Shown: positions 61,455 through 64,000 of the stretch, one piece after another
Numbering within the stretch: position 1 is the stretch's first letter
How the letters are laid out: each line of letters begins with the position of its first letter
Source: Flavobacterium jejuense
Lineage (GTDB): Bacteria > Bacteroidota > Bacteroidia > Flavobacteriales > Flavobacteriaceae
Length of the DNA stretch: 64,000 nucleotides
Direction: 5' to 3'
Assembly (NCBI RefSeq): GCF_006491595.2
Contig: NZ_VEVQ02000006.1
Coordinates: forward strand, 226,196 to 290,195
Translations under genes and position numbers: made by a program
The notes under the pieces: generated by a model
Databases searched by the model: none
What the model was told of the DNA's origin: nothing
The model's input: only the letters and a program-made list of their open reading frames with translations

Positions 61455-61499
61455 AGGTATTTCTACCTGTTTATAATCAAATGGCATGTTTTATTTTTG
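61455..61499 (+). promoter_or_regulatory. AGGTA-N4-TACCT operator and promoter of the surface protein
   Basis: AGGTA-TTTC-TACCT (61455-61468) is a perfect inverted repeat centred 37.5 bp upstream of the last G of the -7 element TATTTTTG (61492-61499). The rest of the 61210-61579 interval is AT-rich with no gene. The spacing suggests activation by a dimeric regulator. Confidence 0.6.
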
Positions 61500-61579
61500 C
61501 AGACTATTTTTAACATTTTTTACTATAAATATGTAATAAGTGTTAATTTTTATTTTTTGTGTTATAATTAAATAAATAT

Positions 61580-64000
61580 ATGTGTATGATGAAATTACTA
61601 CAATTTAACCTTTTTGATTTTAAAAAAGGAGTATCAGGTTATTCGTTAAAAATACCTGTTTTTTTACTTCTTTTTTTTAGTCAGTTTATCTTCTCCCAAA
61701 ATATTTCAGGAGTGATAAACAATTATACGGCTGTAACAAATATTAATAATCCAGTATGTTTACCTTGTGATGCAAATTGTGTTCATACAATAACAGTAGC
61801 TGATGCTTCTGCGTTTGCTGTTGGAGACAAAGCTTTAATTATTCAAATGAAAGGAGCAACAGTTTCAACAGCAAATAATGCTACTGGAGGCTCTGTTACT
61901 GCGATAAATGAAGCAGGGAATTATGAGTTTTTTGAAGTGGGTTCAATTGCAGGAAATGTGATTACTCCTAGATATGCTTTAATTAGAAACTATAATACTA
62001 CAGGTAAGGTACAAGTATTAAGAATTCCAGATTTAAATGATGCAAACATTAATGCAACACTAACTGCAGCACCTTGGAATGATGCAACTGGTACAGGTGG
62101 AGTTTTGGCTTTATCAGCAAATACATTAACTTTTAATGCAGATATTGATGTAGAGGGATTAGGTTTTACGGGAGTTGGAATGCCTTTTAATGGTACACCA
62201 GATAATTGTTCTGTAAATCCAAGTACCCAAATGGTTTTACCAAATACAAATGTTAGCTCTTACACTAGAGGTGAAGGGATTGCACTTTTTAATGCGTTAA
62301 CTGATAGAGGGCGCGCTCCTAGAGCAAACGGTGGTGGTTCTGGTGTTTCAGGTGACTCTGGTGGAGGAGGAGGATCAAACTTTGGTGCTGGTGGTGAAGG
62401 AGGTAAGAGATGGTGTGATGTAAGTGGCTTAAATGCTGGTGGAGTTGGTGGCTTTTCAATGTCTCCTTATTTAGCTTTAGATAAAGTTTTTTTAGGAGGT
62501 GCAGGTGGACCAGGTTTTGTGACTACCAATAACCCTTCTTCTGCTGCTAATGGTGGTGGAATTGTAATAATTTTCGCTAATGATATCATCGGTAATGGTT
62601 TCCGTATAAATGCTAATGGTCTTTCTCCAGTTGCTGTAAATCCTGTTGGAGCTCCAGATGGAGGAGGAGGAGGAGGAGCTGGAGGTAGTGTTTTAATTAA
62701 ATCTCCATCATTTACAACTAATTTGACTATTGATATAAATGGAGGTCAAGGACAAGATTTAAATACTGCTACTCATCATGGCCCAGGTGGTGGTGGTGGT
62801 GGTGGTGTGTTTTTATATTCTTTAGCAAGTTTACCTGCCAATGTTACTTTAAATGCTATTGGAGGAATTGGAGGAGTTCATTCAGATGCATTTAGAAATG
62901 ATTCACAAGATGGTCAGTCAGGTGGAAGTATATCGTTATATGTTCCAATTGAAAATCCTAATTATACTGGTAATGATGATGATGATGGTGTAACCTTAGA
63001 TTGTGATTTAGATGATGATAATGATGGTATACTTGATACAGATGAATATGCTTCAGGACTACCAGATCCTTTAGGAGATGATGATGGAGATGGAGTTCCA
63101 AATTATTTAGATCCAGATTTAACGGGCTTTGTAGATGTTAACAGTGATGGAATTAATGATAATTATGATACTGATTTAGATGGAATTTTAAATCAATTTG
63201 ATACGGATTCTGATAATGATGGTTGTTCTGACGCAAATGAAGCTTATAATTCTTCAACAGCAGATAGTAATGGAGATGGTACTTATGGAGGAGTTATTGG
63301 TTCAGGTGAAGTAGATGCTAATGGTCAGGTAATTGGTGCTGCTTATTCAGTTCCTAATACTAATACTTATATTGCAACAAGTGTTTCAATAACTACTCAA
63401 CCCACAAATCAATCTACTAATGTTGGTGGTAATGAAACATTTTCAGTAGTTGTTTCAGCTATAAGTACTACAGCATTTGTTAATGGTACACCAGATTATA
63501 CTTTGCCAGTTCCTGCATCTGATGTGTCAGGAGTAACCGTTTACCAATGGCAAGAAGATTCTGGTTCAGGTTTTGGAAACATTACAGATGGAGGTGTTTA
63601 TAGTGGAGCTAATACACCGACTTTAACGTTGACAGGAGTAACTGCTGCTATGAATGGATATAGTTATCAGGTGATTATAACTCATCCAAATAATATCTGT
63701 ACTAGTATAACCTCTTCAGCAGGTATATTAACTTTAATCGATGCAGTAGACGATGCTACTCCAGCAGATTTATCAAGTGTAAATGGATATACAGGAGGAG
63801 TTGCCGGAGATATTACTACAAACGATACTTTAAACGGAGTTGCCGTAGTTGACACCGAAATCACAATAAGTGTAATTGCAGATGGAGGTCTAACTGGCGT
63901 AAGTATTGCATCAAATGGGACTATTAGTGTTCCAGCAGGTACACCAGCAGGCACTTACAATGTTACTTACCAAATTTGTGAGAACTTAAACTCAACTAAT
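61580..64000 (+). CDS. Large secreted surface protein with Gly-rich and TSP3 regions, 3'-truncated
   Basis: The frame from the ATG at 61580 (or 61586/61589) is open for 807 codons to the window end; the gene continues beyond. After a basic start, a signal segment ([18 protein letters not shown]) is followed by a Gly/Asn-rich beta domain (about 40-465, with clusters such as [18 protein letters not shown]). A thrombospondin-type-3 calcium-binding stretch (about 470-570: [45 protein letters not shown]) and Ig/PKD-like modules ([21 protein letters not shown]) follow. Such proteins are exported adhesins, often by the type IX system; the C-terminal sorting domain would be outside the window. Confidence 0.88.
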   Translation, partial: MCMMKLLQFNLFDFKKGVSGYSLKIPVFLLLFFSQFIFSQNISGVINNYTAVTNINNPVCLPCDANCVHTITVADASAFAVGDKALIIQMKGATVSTANNATGGSVTAINEAGNYEFFEVGSIAGNVITPRYALIRNYNTTGKVQVLRIPDLNDANINATLTAAPWNDATGTGGVLALSANTLTFNADIDVEGLGFTGVGMPFNGTPDNCSVNPSTQMVLPNTNVSSYTRGEGIALFNALTDRGRAPRANGGGSGVSGDSGGGGGSNFGAGGEGGKRWCDVSGLNAGGVGGFSMSPYLALDKVFLGGAGGPGFVTTNNPSSAANGGGIVIIFANDIIGNGFRINANGLSPVAVNPVGAPDGGGGGGAGGSVLIKSPSFTTNLTIDINGGQGQDLNTATHHGPGGGGGGGVFLYSLASLPANVTLNAIGGIGGVHSDAFRNDSQDGQSGGSISLYVPIENPNYTGNDDDDGVTLDCDLDDDNDGILDTDEYASGLPDPLGDDDGDGVPNYLDPDLTGFVDVNSDGINDNYDTDLDGILNQFDTDSDNDGCSDANEAYNSSTADSNGDGTYGGVIGSGEVDANGQVIGAAYSVPNTNTYIATSVSITTQPTNQSTNVGGNETFSVVVSAISTTAFVNGTPDYTLPVPASDVSGVTVYQWQEDSGSGFGNITDGGVYSGANTPTLTLTGVTAAMNGYSYQVIITHPNNICTSITSSAGILTLIDAVDDATPADLSSVNGYTGGVAGDITTNDTLNGVAVVDTEITISVIADGGLTGVSIASNGTISVPAGTPAGTYNVTYQICENLNSTN

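Noticed and set aside
63682..63954. Minus-strand Pro/Ala/Val-rich 90-aa frame
   Set aside because: It is antisense to the large surface protein, whose frame is open through this stretch to the window end.

Overview
This AT-rich window comes from a Flavobacterium-like member of the Flavobacteriaceae (Bacteroidota). The evidence is Bacteroidota-type promoters (-7 element TAnnTTTG, with TTTG about 19 nt upstream at ffh), TonB-dependent receptors of the outer-membrane beta-barrel family, many short SPII lipoproteins, a two-component propeller kinase, a FecR/DUF4974 protein and a thrombospondin-type-3 surface protein. No rRNA, tRNA, CRISPR array or replication origin was seen.

Layout. 0-6.4 kb: the end of a hybrid histidine kinase, a DUF2721 protein, a decayed gene, then a divergent unit with a siderophore-type esterase, PD40 propeller and GNAT on the minus strand and a TonB receptor on the plus strand. 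6.5-20 kb: housekeeping and envelope genes (YdeI family, hemolysin III, a HEPN-like protein, htpG, lipocalin, OmpA lipoprotein, an ABC ATPase, S9 peptidase, FabH, a second TonB receptor). 20-28.3 kb: argS, a ParA-type ATPase, then a respiratory block with cydAB, a DUF2202 ferritin-like protein, a sulfide:quinone reductase-like enzyme and a 43-codon gene. 28.3-36.8 kb: small accessory genes and gapN. The gapN 3' end occurs again 3.2 kb downstream as a diverged fragment that brackets four accessory genes.

36.8-44.5 kb is the accessory heart of the window. A promoter carrying TACGTA repeats leads into an integron-like cassette array with no integrase gene in the window (CALIN-like). It holds an AIPR/nuclease defence protein, a DUF4238 protein, an overlapping pair of unknown genes, a lipoprotein and an acetyltransferase. 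Imperfect palindromes separate them, and each cassette's 5' end is the complement of the inverse core at its own 3' end (clear for four cassettes, weak for one). The array is followed by an IS1182-like transposase remnant, sixteen 21-bp tandem repeats, and an IS256-family element with a 48-bp perfect palindrome in front of its transposase.

44.5-51 kb: a tripartite RND efflux operon with a PII-like protein and a DUF2892 membrane protein. 51-64 kb: YbjQ, an orphan FecR, ffh, folD, prfC, a NarL-type regulator facing a 997-aa propeller kinase, and the 5' part of a large secreted adhesin that runs off the window.

Regulation. cydAB, DUF2202-SQR and the RND operon each carry GTAAC-N4-GTTAC (one copy with one mismatch), centred exactly 36.5 bp upstream of the last base of the -7 element. 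This is the geometry of a CRP/FNR-type class II activator, so these three units look like one regulon. A second shared architecture (TACGTA-N4-TACGTA ahead of the -7 element) links the promoters at 28.3 kb and 37.2 kb.
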